Assembly: GCA_030015575.1 (NCBI GenBank)
Contig: JASDDO010000024.1
Location: 42,618,114-42,682,113, forward strand
Direction: 5' to 3'
Length of the DNA stretch: 64,000 bases
Source of the DNA: Agapanthus africanus
Taxonomy: Eukaryota; Streptophyta; Magnoliopsida; Asparagales; Amaryllidaceae
Shown here: one piece after another, positions 23,630 to 33,195 of the stretch
Position numbering within the stretch: the first letter of the stretch is position 1
Layout of the letters: each line of letters starts with the position of its first letter
The notes under the pieces: model-generated
Database searches by the model: none
Told to the model about the DNA's origin: nothing
Seen by the model: the letters and a program-made list of their open reading frames with translations, nothing else
Translations under genes and position numbers: made by a program

Positions 23630-24450
23630 CTCCCTGATGAGAATTAAATTCTCAACTCGTGAGGAGATCTGCTTCTGCAGATCTTTGCCATAAGGGAGAA
23701 CTAAGTTCTCATATGAAGGGTTAAACCCTTGCTTCATCAGAGGAATTAAATTCCTATATACTTTTTGGGAGAATTAAATTCTCTGAACTTAGATCTCTCT
23801 CTAGGTTTTGGATCTGCATGGCAAAATCTCCCCGATGAGAATTAAATTCTTAACTTGTGGGAAGATCTGCTTCTGCAGATCTTAACCAGAGGAAGAACTA
23901 AGTTCTTTTTGGAAGAGTTAAACTCTTATGAAGGTGAAAAAGAGATGGGATATTCTCTGTATTTTTTTCTTCTCTTACCTAGAGTTTCTTTTTTCTCTTT
24001 TTCTCTCTGGAGAATTAAATTCTCTTTTCTTTTAAGCTTACGAAAGGTTTCTCTTTTTTTTTTCTCTTCTCTTCTCTTTTTTATGTCTCTCATCCTCTTC
24101 TTTTTTTTGTTTGTTTCTTTGCTCTTATTTATAGGAGAAAGAAGCGAATCAATTTTTTTAGCAAATCTCTTGTTGAAAGATTTTGATTGATTTTCTAATC
24201 AACCAACATGATCTTTTTGATCACTTGGTGAATTTTATTCACCGCTGGATTTTTAATCCAAGGACTTCTGTTTTACAGAAGATATTTCTTTTGTCGTTCT
24301 TAACAAATTTAGGAAGATATTTCCTTGCACTATGTAGATTGGTGATTTTTAATCACCATTGGAAATTTAATCTAACGGCGCTCTGTTTTATAGAGCGTAA
24401 TCTTTCTTGTTTAGAAAGATACAAGGAAGTATTTTCCAAATAAGGCTTTT
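23630..24450. repeat. Array of short imperfect palindromes (right copy)
   Basis: More than twenty mini inverted repeats follow one another. Examples are GAGAATTAAATTCTC, GAGAACTAAGTTCTC, AGGAATTAAATTCCT, AGATCTGCTTCTGCAGATCT, TGGATTTTTAATCCA, CTTCTGTTTTACAGAAG, GGTGATTTTTAATCACC and GCTCTGTTTTATAGAGC. The array contains TATAAATA on the minus strand (24126-24133). It is the counterpart of 2630-3425; the central words differ but the style is the same. Confidence 0.8.
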
Positions 24451-24499
24451 AATCCCTTTTAATTAGAATTTATTTTTATTAGTCCAGAAGGCATAGGAG

Positions 24500-24810
24500 T
24501 CTATCACGTGTAGCACGTGACACAATCAAATTAAGCCGACCCAAGGGTGTCACGTGTTATCACGTGAGTTTCTTTTTGTCCCACTTGTTTGCCGTATTCA
24601 GGCGCCTGTATTCTTTGCTTATAGGGGTTACATGTCTGCACGTGAGGTTCAGTTTTGGCTTAGTTTTGTTAAGCGAAGCGCCTATCATGTGTGGGCATGT
24701 GATGCTCCCCTTGGGGACTTTCTCCCTTGCTCTATTTATTTATTTATTTTCCGTAAGGGAACAAATGCCCCCACAGCGTTGTTCTCACATGGTTTACACG
24801 TGAGTGCAAC
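24500..24810. repeat. Second cluster of paired G-boxes
   Basis: TCACGTGTAGCACGTGAC, TCACGTGTTATCACGTGA, single CACGTGAG sites near 24636 and 24795, and a near match near 24688 (CATGTGTGGGCATGTG). It is the counterpart of 2438-2600. Confidence 0.65.
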
Positions 24811-24939
24811 GCTGTCACTTTTACAGCCGTTGGATTGTCTAGGGGAATGGGAAGATGAACCGCCCTAGTCATGTTTTGTAAATGTAAGGGTTTGGTTTCT
24901 TAGGCAGCCACTGTTTCTTCATCTCCTTCCTTTTTTATT

Positions 24940-25340
24940 TTTTTTGAGAATTTAATTCTCTTCCTCAGAGCTTAGTTCTCTGCCATTGCAAATCCAGAGT
25001 TAAACTCTGTCAAAAGAAACCCTTTTTCAGGTAACGCTTTGTACATCAGAAAACTTTCCTTCTTTGAGAAAGCCTCTAGATTTTAAATCCATTATGAGAG
25101 CTTTGCTCTCCTCAGAAACCCATCCTCCAAAGATGTGATCTTTGAGCAATAACTTCCATATCTCGAACATTTCCCTCTGATTTTGAGGATTCTTGGGATT
25201 TTTGTTTCTCATGTATTTTTATGGATTCTTGGAATTTAATTCCATTACATAAAGGAATTTAATTCCTCCGGCGAAGAGCTTAGCTCTGAAAGATCAATGG
25301 GACCCTTTGGGAATTTTATTCCCTGGTGTATTTGAAAATC
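24940..25340. repeat. Further short palindromes before the unknown ORF
   Basis: GAGAATTTAATTCTC, GAGCTTAGTTCTC, AGAGTTAAACTCT, GGAATTTAATTCC, GGAATTTAATTCCT, GAGCTTAGCTC and GGGAATTTTATTCCC. The style continues that of 23630-24450 and suggests the LTR block reaches at least here. Confidence 0.7.
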
Positions 25341-25488
25341 TTTTCATAGAGTTTTACCCTTATTCGCACTGATTTGAATTTTGTTGGTAGCTTAACAGAA
25401 CTTGTCTTCCCAAGAATTTGTTTGAATCCCAATGCTTGTTTAATGAGGGTTTCTTTATTGCTAATCTTTCACTGATGTCTCTTTTCAG
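25031..25488 (+). other. Predicted intron in the leader of the unknown ORF
   Basis: Donor CAG/GTAACG at 25031; acceptor with a branch-like CTGAT, a pyrimidine tract and TTTTCAG ending at 25488, five bases before ATG 25494. The acceptor is strong and the donor moderate. Part of the interval is made of the palindrome repeats. Confidence 0.4.
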
Positions 25489-25493
25489 ACACT

Positions 25494-26000
25494 ATGGCTG
25501 CTCATTTATACAGTCTTAGCAAATTTATTTTTTATGAGGACATTCGCACACAGGGCCGTTGTCGAAACCAGGAGTTTACAAACGCCCAATATGCTGAGAT
25601 TATGAATCGTTTCCATGAACACAACGGTCGACTACTTCCTCGTCGCTCCGCTCTTTTGAAGATTGTAGTGATAGCAATTTGGGGAGCACTTCCTGGATTT
25701 CACGAAGCTATGCCGCTTAAGGCATTGGATGATGCTGAAGATAAGGTGCACTCAATGTATCTGACGGGCCTGATCTCAAGGAAACGGCGAGATAATCTCA
25801 TTGATATCTTGCATCAAGTTTTCCAAAAGACGACGATAATCGCTGCTTATCAGAGGGTGGAGGATATTGGCAAGGATCCTGACGCTTGCGATCGTGATAG
25901 GATGCACACGAGAATGGTCAGAAAGGCCAGAAATATTTTAGACGGCCGTACTTTCGAGTTTCTTAATCTGTGTCCCGGATTTAATATTTTACCATTGTAA
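25494..26000 (+). CDS. Uncharacterised intact ORF, 168 residues
   Basis: This is the only sizeable undamaged ORF in the window that is not low-complexity sequence or part of a recognised pol. It starts at an ATG right after a strong 3' splice site and ends before a copia LTR. The product is rich in charged helices (HSMYLTGLISRKRRDNLIDI, RVEDIGKDPDACDRDRMHTR), has no signal peptide, zinc motif or protease/RT motif, and no similarity I can see to the element A Gag. By position it could be an extra 5' ORF of a Tat/Ogre-like element or part of a displaced host exon. I do not know its function. Confidence 0.5.
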   Translation: MAAHLYSLSKFIFYEDIRTQGRCRNQEFTNAQYAEIMNRFHEHNGRLLPRRSALLKIVVIAIWGALPGFHEAMPLKALDDAEDKVHSMYLTGLISRKRRDNLIDILHQVFQKTTIIAAYQRVEDIGKDPDACDRDRMHTRMVRKARNILDGRTFEFLNLCPGFNILPL

Positions 26001-26030
26001 ACATTTCCTATTATTTTTGTATGAATCTTT

Positions 26031-27087
26031 TGTTAGTTATATGTATGCCCTAGAGGCCATTACTGTACACTGGATGTATATTGTAGTGGATGCTGGGACA
26101 TATATAGGGAGGACTTTCTTGCTCGACATGATAGTATGCTATCTGGTTGATCTTTACCTTAACGTGTACACAGGCTGTCTCTCTATTACATGTTGGTAAA
26201 GCCCTTAGGATGTGTGCTTGACTACCTGGACTATGATGCAGATCATACTAGTGGGGACATGGTAGTCCATAAGTACATCCTTCAAAGTCCCTAGTCGTGG
26301 GTGTATCGAGACGGGGCATCGATATACCAGAGTAGACTAGCGTGTACCTTCTCGACCCATACAGATGGGCGATGGATGATCCCATATCCATTGGTGTTTG
26401 ACATCAGAGATGATATACGGGTGCTCAGTAGAGACTGGGTACACTGGACGGACTCGTCGAGAACTCCCAGATGGTATTATACCTCACGTCAGATGGCAGT
26501 TCTCAGGTGACACTGGTACAGAGTAGTCTGTTGACCCGAGATCGTCATAGAGTCTTGTGTGGTTCCCACTGTGCTTTGATTTCCATCTTACCACGTCCAA
26601 GAGGGCGTGCAAAACGGTGGTTTTTGGGTACAGTCCCGAGTCACATGGAGGCAATGAGCGATAGGAGGGGATTCGTCTCTCCCGGTATAGGGAGTTGATG
26701 TTGCGCTGTGTTCGATTGGCTATAACCGGAAATCCCTGGCCAGGGTTGCTGAAATATACTGGTAAGTGTTACCAGTAGTTTCTTGAACTGTTATAGACCT
26801 CACATCGACACGACTTATCGAGCTATTAGGGTCTGACGTTTACCACCCCTAGGCAAGATATGCGACATATCAGACGACGAGACCGGACTGTACGGTAGTG
26901 TTACTGGTTGGATTCACTGGAGTGTGAGCGGGCTTGATCGCTCAATACCCGGGTGGCCGTTACGTTTAGCAGACCGCTTGCGGCTTGTGGGTGTTTGATA
27001 TGATCTTCATCTGCTGCCGGCGTATTGACGAGTCTTTAGATTCCTACACAGAGGTTTCCTGGCTCAAGCGAAATGAAATAGGAGCAC
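26031..27087 (+). mobile_element. Truncated copia LTR of the E1/E2 family
   Basis: It starts TGTTAGTTATATGTATGCCC, the exact LTR start of E1/E2 read in sense, and follows that LTR for about 1.06 kb to TTTCCTGGCTCAAGCG. It breaks off where the full LTRs (about 2.2 kb) continue. At 27088 G2 sequence begins, matching element A just upstream of its third knuckle module. G2 gag and protease are absent, so one deletion probably removed the second half of the LTR together with them. No TSD can be checked. Confidence 0.85.
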
Positions 27088-28128
27088 GTTCCCGGAACTC
27101 AACGAAAGTTGCCCAAAAGGAGAATGGAAACGATCGGGCTTAGGTATATTCAATCCAAGAAACGGGAGCTACTCCGCGACTGCTACGTCATATATGACTT
27201 TGATGAAGAAGGAGATGCTCTATGGGAAGATGCTAACCCTGAACCAGGACGAACTCCCGCCGTGAAAATGCTCAGTCCTTCGTTCGAAGAACATATGGAC
27301 AGGCATATAAGGGAAGCATGTCAAAAGGTTTAAGACGACCATAATCACGAAATGGCCATTTACGAGAAAGCCAGGACGCAACGCCTCCTTCAACAGGCTG
27401 TGAAAAATGAAAATGCTCCTCCTTGTCAACCCGTTGTACAAAAGGCCCGACGCAGAGGCAGAAATAAACCAAAGAACGGGAAAGGCGTTCGACAACGACA
27501 AAGCGGGTCCAAGAAGCCACGCGGTCAGGAATCGAGCAGCCCGGATTCGTCTCTTATGAAGAAAATGGGTCGAGCATACTCTTTTCCCCAGGATACAACA
27601 CAGAAGAAACTTGATCGTGCCATAAAACATCAAATGATTACCCTCCCGGAGTCCAAGCACCCTGAGCAAGCAGGCGAAGTCTCTCATCCGGACTATTGCT
27701 CTTATCACAGGGCAATAGGACATCCTCTCGAAGACTGTTTCACATTCAAGAACTGGGTCGAAGACCAATATCAACAAGACAGGTTCGCTCTATCCAACAG
27801 CTGGAAGGTAACCTCGCCGCAGAAGCATGAACCCAAAGCCACGAGAGTAGAGCCGGATCAATATCGATCTTGGAAGAAAGCTCGTACCTGTCACGTGATA
27901 ACGCTGTCAGAAGAAGAGCCCGAGAATATGGATGACCTCCCCTGGTGCTTCGAAAACGATGATAACGAGGTAATCTCAGAGTTTCCACCGGCACCAAAAG
28001 AGCTGGAAGATGGGATACATACTACTGCAGATAACCCCAAGAAAATTGATTTAGGGACAGCAAGTGACCCGCGGCCGACGTTCGTCAGTGAGCTGTTCTC
28101 TGAAGAAAGGGTGGCTCCGCTAAAAGAC
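27088..28128 (+). pseudogene. G2 pre-RT region with zinc knuckle
   Basis: The frame is continuous from 27109 apart from a TAA at 27331. It holds a CYVI segment, AIYEKARTQ, a Lys/Arg-rich region, an intact Cys-x2-His-x4-His-x4-Cys motif (CSYHRAIGHPLEDC, residues 116-129 counted from ATG 27352) and an acidic stretch (ENDDNEVISEFPPAPKELED). The counterpart in element A is 8909-7879. Capsid and true protease are missing because of the deletion at 27087. Confidence 0.85.
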
Positions 28129-28851
28129 GTGCTCATGCAGCATAAAGATTGCTTCGCATGGAACTATTCCGAGATGTCAGGATTAGATCCAGAGATTGCT
28201 GTGCACAAACTGGCGATATCTCCGGACGTCAAGCCGATCAAACAAGCATCGAGGAGGATGCGGCATGAGCTTGAGATGAGCATCAACTCCGAGGTCAAGA
28301 AGCTAATCGACTCTGGCTTCATCCAAGAAGTTCAGTATCCTGACTGGATCGCCAACATCATCCCGGTGATGAAGAAAAATGGGACGGTGCGCATATGTGT
28401 GGACTTTCGAGATCTCAATAAAGCCTGCCCGAAGGATGACTTCCCAGTACCGATCACCGAGCTGATGATAGACAACACGTCCACTCATGAAGTTTTCTCC
28501 TTCATGGACGGCTCGTCAGGATACAATCAGATAAAGATACATCCCGAAGACCAGAAGCATACCGCCTTCCGGACCCCTTTGAGTATATTCTGCTGCAAGG
28601 TGATGCTTTTTGGTCTAAAGAACGCCGGTGCCACCTACCAGAGGGCCATGACGAAGATCTTCGATGACCTCATACATGAAATTATCAAATGCTATATCGA
28701 CGACCTTGTGGTAAAAAGAAAATCATACGAGGAACATTTAGAGCATCTGAGGATCGTATTTCAACGCCTTCGGCAATACAACTTGAAGATGAACCCTCTT
28801 AAATGCACGTTCGGAGTTTCCTCGGGCAAATTCCTGGGTTTCATCGTTCGA
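28129..28851 (+). pseudogene. G2 reverse transcriptase, domain intact
   Basis: Within the 818-codon open frame, residues about 260-500 form a gypsy RT: VDFRDLNKA (350-358), catalytic Asp in FMDGSSGYNQI (384-394), GLKNAGATYQRAM (421-433) and YIDD (448-451, codons 28693-28704). No lesion is visible in this domain, unlike element A. It would copy element RNA in virus-like particles. It is marked pseudogene because G2 lacks Gag and protease and the polyprotein stops at 29806. Confidence 0.9.
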
Positions 28852-29540
28852 CACCGAGGCATCGAGATAGACCTGTCGAAGATCAAGGCGATCATGGAAA
28901 TGCCCCCGCCAAAGACTCTCAAGCAGCTGCGATCTCTGCAAGGAAAGCTTGCATATATCCGGCGATTCATAGCCAATCTTTCCGGCAAATGCCGTCCTTA
29001 CAGTCACTTAATGAAGAAGGGGTCCCCGTTCGTCTGGGATCACAAATTCCAAAGCGCACTGGACGAAATCAAACAATACCTACAGAATCCTCCAGTCCTG
29101 GCCGCTCCCGTTAAAGGAAAACCTCTTGTCCTATATACGACAACACTCAAAGGTTCCTTAGGCGTGCTATGGGCACAAGAGAACGACCAAGGGAAAGAAA
29201 GAGCTCTATACTATTTGAGTCGAGTTCTCCTGGAGGCAGAAAGCAATTACTCTCCCATTGAAAAACACTGCTTAGCGTTGATCTTCGCAATAACGAAGCT
29301 CAGACACTATACGTTGGCACATGAGGTCCATCTCATATCAAAAGTGGATCCTCTCAAGTATTTGATGTCGAAGGCCATATTAACAGGGAGGCTTGCTAAA
29401 TGGGCCTTGCTCTTGATGGAGTTCTCGATAACTTATCGGCCTCTTAAGGAAGTGAAAGGCCAGGCCATCGCCGACTTCCTCGCTGAGCATCGAATACCCG
29501 CCGATTCTCCTTTGAATTGCGAATTGCCAGACGAACATGC
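28852..29540 (+). pseudogene. G2 connection and first RNase H
   Basis: Residues about 500-730 give the RT thumb/connection (RGIEIDLSKIKAIMEMP, LQGKLAYIRRFIAN) and an RNase H of gypsy type (ALYYLSRVLLEAESNYSPIE, LRHYTLAHEVHLI). The usual first acidic residue is not seen in PLVLYTTTLKGSLG, as is common in Tat elements with a second RNase H. Confidence 0.85.
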
Positions 29541-29559
29541 GTTTGACACGATCGACAGG

Positions 29560-30099
29560 GATGATACCTGGTGGGAACTTTACTTCGATGGAGCAACTTC
29601 CATGAAGAAGCGTAAACAAAGCACCCCCGTAATCAAATCAGGGGTAGGCCTCATCTTCGTGACTCCACAAGGAGAGATAATGCGCTTTGCCTTCTCCTTA
29701 ATAGAGCCGAGGACAAACAATGAAGCCGAGTATGAAGCTTTGATAGCAGGTCTTGAAATCGCTATCGACATGGGAATTGAAAACCTCCTCATATACGGAG
29801 ATTCCTAACTGGTCGTTAGTCAAGTAAACGGCGACTATCAAACGTGCAAACCAGAGTTGGTGAAATACGGCGAGAGAGTACAACGACTGCTGACTCAAAT
29901 TCCTTCCTACACCCTGGAAAGCATACCGCGTGTGGAAAATAGCAAAGCGGATGCATTAGCCAAGCTCGCTAAAGAACTGTCTGACGAAAACCTCGATGAC
30001 GTGAGGATCGTTGTGCAAAGCCATCGGGTTCTCGCACCGGCAGAAATATCTTCGGAGTCGTCCGAAGAAAAGGGAGCGACCGAGAAAACGACTCTATAA
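29560..30099 (+). pseudogene. G2 second RNase H (Tat hallmark)
   Basis: WWELYFDGATS (Asp 746), NNEAEYEALIAG (Glu), YGDS (Asp 817) and, after the break, NSKADALAKLAKEL (Asp) give the full acidic set. A TAA at 29806 interrupts right after YGDS where element A keeps a Gln codon, a C-to-T change. A further TAA at 30097 ends the next open stretch. All are in one frame, so the stops are the only damage. Confidence 0.9.
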
Positions 30100-30648
30100 A
30101 TAAAAGACCATGAAAAGGCTAAGGATTGGAGGGAAGTCTTTGTAGACTACTTCAAATCCCGTCGAACACCTGAAGATGCATCCTCAAGACATCAGCTTAT
30201 GAAATGAGCTCTGTCTTTTGCTTTCGTCAATGATACCCTGTATAAAAGATCATTTGACTCTTTATGGCTAAGATGCCTGGGACCTGAAGAGGCAAAGAGA
30301 GTCATCCAAGAAACTCAAGACGGACTCTGTGGTTCTCGCCAAGCCGGCCCGAAGATAAAGCTGAAGATTAAAAGGATGGGCTACTATTGGCCCACGATGA
30401 TTCAGGACTGCCTCGAATATGCGAAGCAGTGCCACTCGTGCCAGATTCACGGGGACTTTATCCATCAGCATCCAAATCCACTACATCCAACGGTGGCTAG
30501 CTGGCCGTTCGAAATGTGGGGGACTGACATAATCGGCCCCATCGAACCAGCATCGTCCAGAGGACATCGATTCATTTTGGCAACAACTGATTACTTCTCC
30601 AAATGAGCAGAAGCAATACCGCTGAGGGAAGTGAAGATGGAGAATATC
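30100..30648 (+). pseudogene. G2 integrase, N-terminal half
   Basis: The frame continues through stops at 30205 (an Arg codon in element A) and 30604 (a Trp codon there). The zinc domain has lost both His (ETQDG, CGSRQ) but keeps CHSC. The catalytic core starts at WGTDIIGP. The gene is cut at 30648 by E1, whose TSD ATATC is at 30644-30648, and resumes at 61332. Confidence 0.9.
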
Positions 30649-32846
30649 TGTAGGGTTAGCTTAGCACCTTAGCAAGGTTTTGGCAAGCATCAATCATGCT
30701 TCTTTAAATTTTTTAGGGTGCCAAACAAATCCTAACCAAGATCTTAACTAGAGACATAGGGTTAACAAAGCATGTAAACAACTTTACATCTAAGAGTTAG
30801 GGATTACAACCATTGTAGTCCATTCCTTCACTTCTAAAGCTCCGTGTTGAGGTCCCTTCACTGCGATCATCGAGTACCCAGAATCAAGAGAGGCTCCATG
30901 AAGAGAAAGATAAAAAATTGCTTCCAATCTTCAACAACTAAGATGATCTACCTTGAAGAATCTCAAACCCAAGCTATTGCTTCACAAATCAAGTATTAGC
31001 AAAGCAAAAACCCTAATCTAAGTGGCTAGAATAGATGAGGATGATGAAGTAGGAATTTAGCTCTCATTTGTTTTCTTTATCTCACTCAAAATCATCACAA
31101 ACCCAAAAGCTAGAAATCTTTTCAAGAGCAAGAAGAAGAAGTTCATTTGTGATGAATAATGAAAAATCATTGTTATGGTTACAAATCAACCATGTGTTAA
31201 AAATGAAGACTTAACCCATGTAGAGAGTTAACTTGAGTAAAGGGTTTGGGTTGGGTTAGAAAATATCTATACAAAATATCTTAGCTTAAAACAAAATAAA
31301 GCTTCTAGAAGCTTCATGAAAAAGCTAACCCAAATGCTAATCCAAATCAAACCCTAACTTGTTTAATCTCCACAAAACATGTTGCATTTGTAACCCTAAC
31401 TTGTTACAATATTATATATCACATATATAATATATTTTTGTAACAAAATAAAATAATATAATTAACATATATCACATATATATCAATGTATTATCCAAGT
31501 GAGAAAAAGAATCTTTAAGTGAGCTTATATTAGTTAAAGTAACTTAATATATCACATATATAATTATACATTAAATTATTGAATCAACACTTGATCCGAT
31601 AATCCGTCTATATCGCATATAACCGACTAATATAATCTGTATCAGTTCATCGAATCAACACTTGATCCGATGACCCGGCTATATCACATATACCCGGCCG
31701 ATATCTCATATCGCGAGAATCTAATACGGTATCGCATACACGTATTATTCCTGGTCCCGCACATATCACATATGTGCTCCTACTCTGTTTTTCCTGAGCC
31801 AGGAAACCTCTGTGTAGAACTCTAAAGAATCGTCAATACGCCGGCAGTAGGTGATGATCATATCAAACACCCACAAGCTGCAAGCAATCAGCTAAACGTA
31901 ACAGCCACCCAGGTATTGAGCAATCAGAAGATCAACAAGCAAGCCTGTACATTCTCCCGTGAATCCAACCAATAGCACTCCCGTACAGTCCGGTCTCTTC
32001 GTCTGATATGTCGCATATTTCGCCTAGAGGTGGTAAACGTCAGACCCCAGTAGCTTGATAAGTCGTATCGATATGAGGTCCATAACAGTTCGATAAACTA
32101 CTGATAATACTTACCAGTAAATCTCTGCAACCCTGGCCAGGGATTTCCAGTTATAGCCAATCGAACACAGCGCAACATCAACTCCCTATACCAGGAGAGA
32201 CGAAACCCCTCCTATCGCTCATTGCCTCAATGTGATTCGGGACTGTACCCAAAAGCCACCGTTTTGCACGCCCTCTTGGACGTGGTATGATGGAAATCAA
32301 AGCACAGTGGGAATCATACAAGACTCTATGACGATCTCGGGTCTACAGACTAACCTGTACCAGTGTCACCGGAGAACTGCCATCTGACGTGAGGTATAAT
32401 ACCATCTGGGAGTTCTCGGCGAGTCCGTCCAGTGTACCCAGTCTCCACTGAGCACCCGTATACCTTCTCTGATGTCAAACACCAATGGATATGGGATCAT
32501 CCATCACCCATCATATGGGTCAAGAAGCGCATACGCTAATATATTCTGGAGTATCGATGCCCTGTCTCGGTACTCCCATGACTAGAAACATTTGAAGGAT
32601 GTACTTGGCGACTATACTGTCCCCACTAGTATGATCTGCATCATAGTCCTGGTAGTCAAGTACTCATCCTAAGGGCTTTATCAACATGTAACACAGAGAC
32701 AATCAGAGTACATGTTAAGATAAAGAGTAACGAGATAGCATACTATCATGTCGAGCAAGAAAGTCCTCTCTATATATGTCCAAGCATCCACTACAATATA
32801 CATCGTATGTACAGTAATGGCCTATAGGGAATACATATAACTAACA
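30649..32846 (-). mobile_element. E1 3' LTR
   Basis: TGTAGGGTTAGC...CTAACA on the plus strand, so TGTTAG...CCTACA on the element strand. The region 31380-31760 is AT-rich with repeated TATATCACATATA words; 31760-32830 is the structured region with paired inverted repeats. The adjoining polypurine tract is AAGTGGGAGAT on the minus strand (32847-32857). Confidence 0.92.
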
Positions 32847-33195
32847 ATCTCCCACTTACACTAGGGCCATCTGTTGTGGTATCGCATACCCAACAATCAG
32901 CTGTGGTTGAAGTATCTCATACTCAACCATCCCATAAAAGTCTCTACTGGGAAATAGGCCTTTGTGAGTGGATCCGCACTGTTGTCCTCTGTGTCTACTC
33001 TCCTAACCTCGATCTCCCTGGAGATCAACCATCTCCATGATCAGGTGATACTACCTAAGAATATGTCTGGATCACAGATGGGACGGGGGTTCCTAGGCCT
33101 AAGCCACAACTCCATTGTCACACAATGGCAGGAACAAAGTTCATCTCATGAACTTATATATATATATCCAGACAACCTCTTTGGTAGCATCCTTG
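32847..33195 (-). pseudogene. E1 pol 3' end (RNase H remnant)
   Basis: This is the last about 350 bp of the E1 internal region, closely matching 35407-35755 of E2. It is too degraded for an open frame. It stops at 33195, where E2 inserted (TSD CCTTG), and E1 resumes at 43565 with the expected next sequence (GGTAACGATGTATC). Confidence 0.8.

Larger units (their letters stand above)
21861..25430 (-). mobile_element. LTR/leader block of Tat element A (right copy)
   Basis: On the minus strand this is the counterpart of 2334-4905, with the same order of G-box repeats, palindrome array with TATA box, more G-box repeats, GGACC tandem repeat and leader. It runs on into gag of element A, so it is taken as the 5' LTR plus leader. 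The exact LTR start could not be found; palindromes of the same style continue to about 25330. A polypurine-like tract (AATTTGGGGGCAGA, 21893-21906) on the plus strand would suit a plus-strand 3' LTR start and is the main argument for the opposite reading. Confidence 0.6.

Noticed and set aside
25494-26000. Calling the intact ORF a Gag capsid
   Set aside because: It lacks the Retrotrans_gag pattern readable in element A near 14.2-14.4 kb and has no zinc knuckle.
27220-29898. Antisense ORFs of 60-185 codons under G2 pol
   Set aside because: They mirror an intact coding frame with biased codon use; no independent motif or promoter.
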